From: Mycobacterium paraense
GTDB taxonomy: Bacteria; Actinomycetota; Actinomycetes; Mycobacteriales; Mycobacteriaceae
DNA: 64,000 nt
Assembly: GCF_002101815.1 (NCBI RefSeq)
Contig: NZ_LQPM01000036.1
Span: 1-64,000 of the forward strand
Direction of reading: 5' to 3'
Shown here: positions 63,865 through 64,000 of the stretch, piece after piece
Layout of the letters: every line of letters starts with the position of its first letter
Position numbering within the stretch: position 1 is the stretch's first letter
Made by a program: the position numbers and the translations under genes
Notes under the pieces: model-generated
What the model saw: the letters and a program-made list of their open reading frames with translations, nothing else
Databases searched by the model: none
Told to the model about the DNA's origin: nothing

Positions 63865-64000
63865 ATGCTCATCGCAATTCTCAACAAGTCGACATTGGTG
63901 TCCAACGCGGACGCCGCGGTCATGACCCAAGCGATAGCCAACCAGGTCCGCATGGACGTTGCCCCCCTGTGGGATCGGGCCGCCGCGGCGGTGATCTTCT
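63865..64000 (+). CDS. Hypothetical protein, N-terminal part (runs out of window)
   Basis: An ATG at 63865 with an AGGAG site 7 bases upstream opens a frame that reads to the end of the window (45 residues). The start, Ile-Leu-Asn-Lys-Ser-Thr-Leu-Val-Ser-Asn-Ala-Asp, then Ala-Asn-Gln-Val-Arg-Met-Asp-Val-Ala-Pro-Leu-Trp, resembles actinobacterial proteins of unknown function that begin this way. The 226-base gap before it (63639-63864) holds its promoter and nothing else that I can see. Confidence 0.72.
   Translation, partial: MLIAILNKSTLVSNADAAVMTQAIANQVRMDVAPLWDRAAAAVIF

Noticed and set aside
1..64000. CRISPR array or toxin-antitoxin locus
   Set aside because: No regularly spaced repeats were seen, and no adjacent pair of small genes has a recognisable toxin or antitoxin signature.

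Overview
The window is high-GC DNA with almost no non-coding space, frequent GTG and TTG starts and many ATGA/GTGA stop-start overlaps. The gene content is typical of a slow-growing Mycobacterium, probably in or near the M. avium complex. That assignment rests on many SDR oxidoreductases, two Baeyer-Villiger monooxygenases, a PknH-type kinase with lipoproteins, a cutinase tail, a lipJ-like hydrolase/cyclase fusion, a mycofactocin-type SDR and a TACCC-N5-GGGTA copper operator. The species is inferred, not proven. No rRNA, tRNA, CRISPR array, phage or intact insertion sequence was seen.

Layout. 1-213 is the end of a cutinase. 218-4570 (minus) is a run of LysR regulator, SDR, LuxE-like ligase and LuxC-like acyl reductase, divergent from an amidohydrolase/decarboxylase (4661-5635). 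5624-9516 holds an MpaB-type oxygenase with a divergent TetR, a lipJ homologue and a methyltransferase. 9550-16321 holds SRPBCC, SDR, CGNR zinc-finger, DUF2127 and MmgE/PrpD genes, plus an unexplained highly structured element at 10111-10221. 15071-18509 (minus) is a tightly overlapped operon of a transmembrane Ser/Thr kinase and two lipoproteins. 18550-21821 is an IclR regulator divergent from an ADH/SnoaL/SDR catabolic operon. 22496-24003 is a cation antiporter behind a leader with two mutually exclusive stems.

24061-32189 is an accessory catabolic block: two overlapping Baeyer-Villiger monooxygenases and a divergent, inverted pair of near-identical TetR genes that share an AT-rich operator motif with the monooxygenase promoter. 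It also has a DUF417 membrane protein, another TetR and an FMN/F420-type flavin reductase. 32295-35722 ends in a copper export pair (HMA chaperone and P1B ATPase). 35804-41988 has an esterase, a Tat-exported polysaccharide deacetylase, a Rieske oxygenase divergent from a PaaX regulator, and a berberine-bridge-type FAD oxidase. 42145-49568 holds two large LuxR-type ATPase regulators, with a MarR gene and a secreted lipoprotein esterase between them. 49689-53869 is a TetR/hydrolase/SDR/acyl-CoA ligase set.

53808-60043 (minus) is a six-gene, almost gapless operon: amidohydrolase, double-length CaiB/BaiF CoA-transferase, small unknown protein, Cys-less thiolase-fold protein, DUF35 partner and PadR regulator. 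It reads like an acyl-CoA catabolic route whose substrate is unknown. It is my main candidate for an undescribed pathway. The right end has DUF1214 and sulfotransferase genes, a membrane protein and a truncated hypothetical gene.
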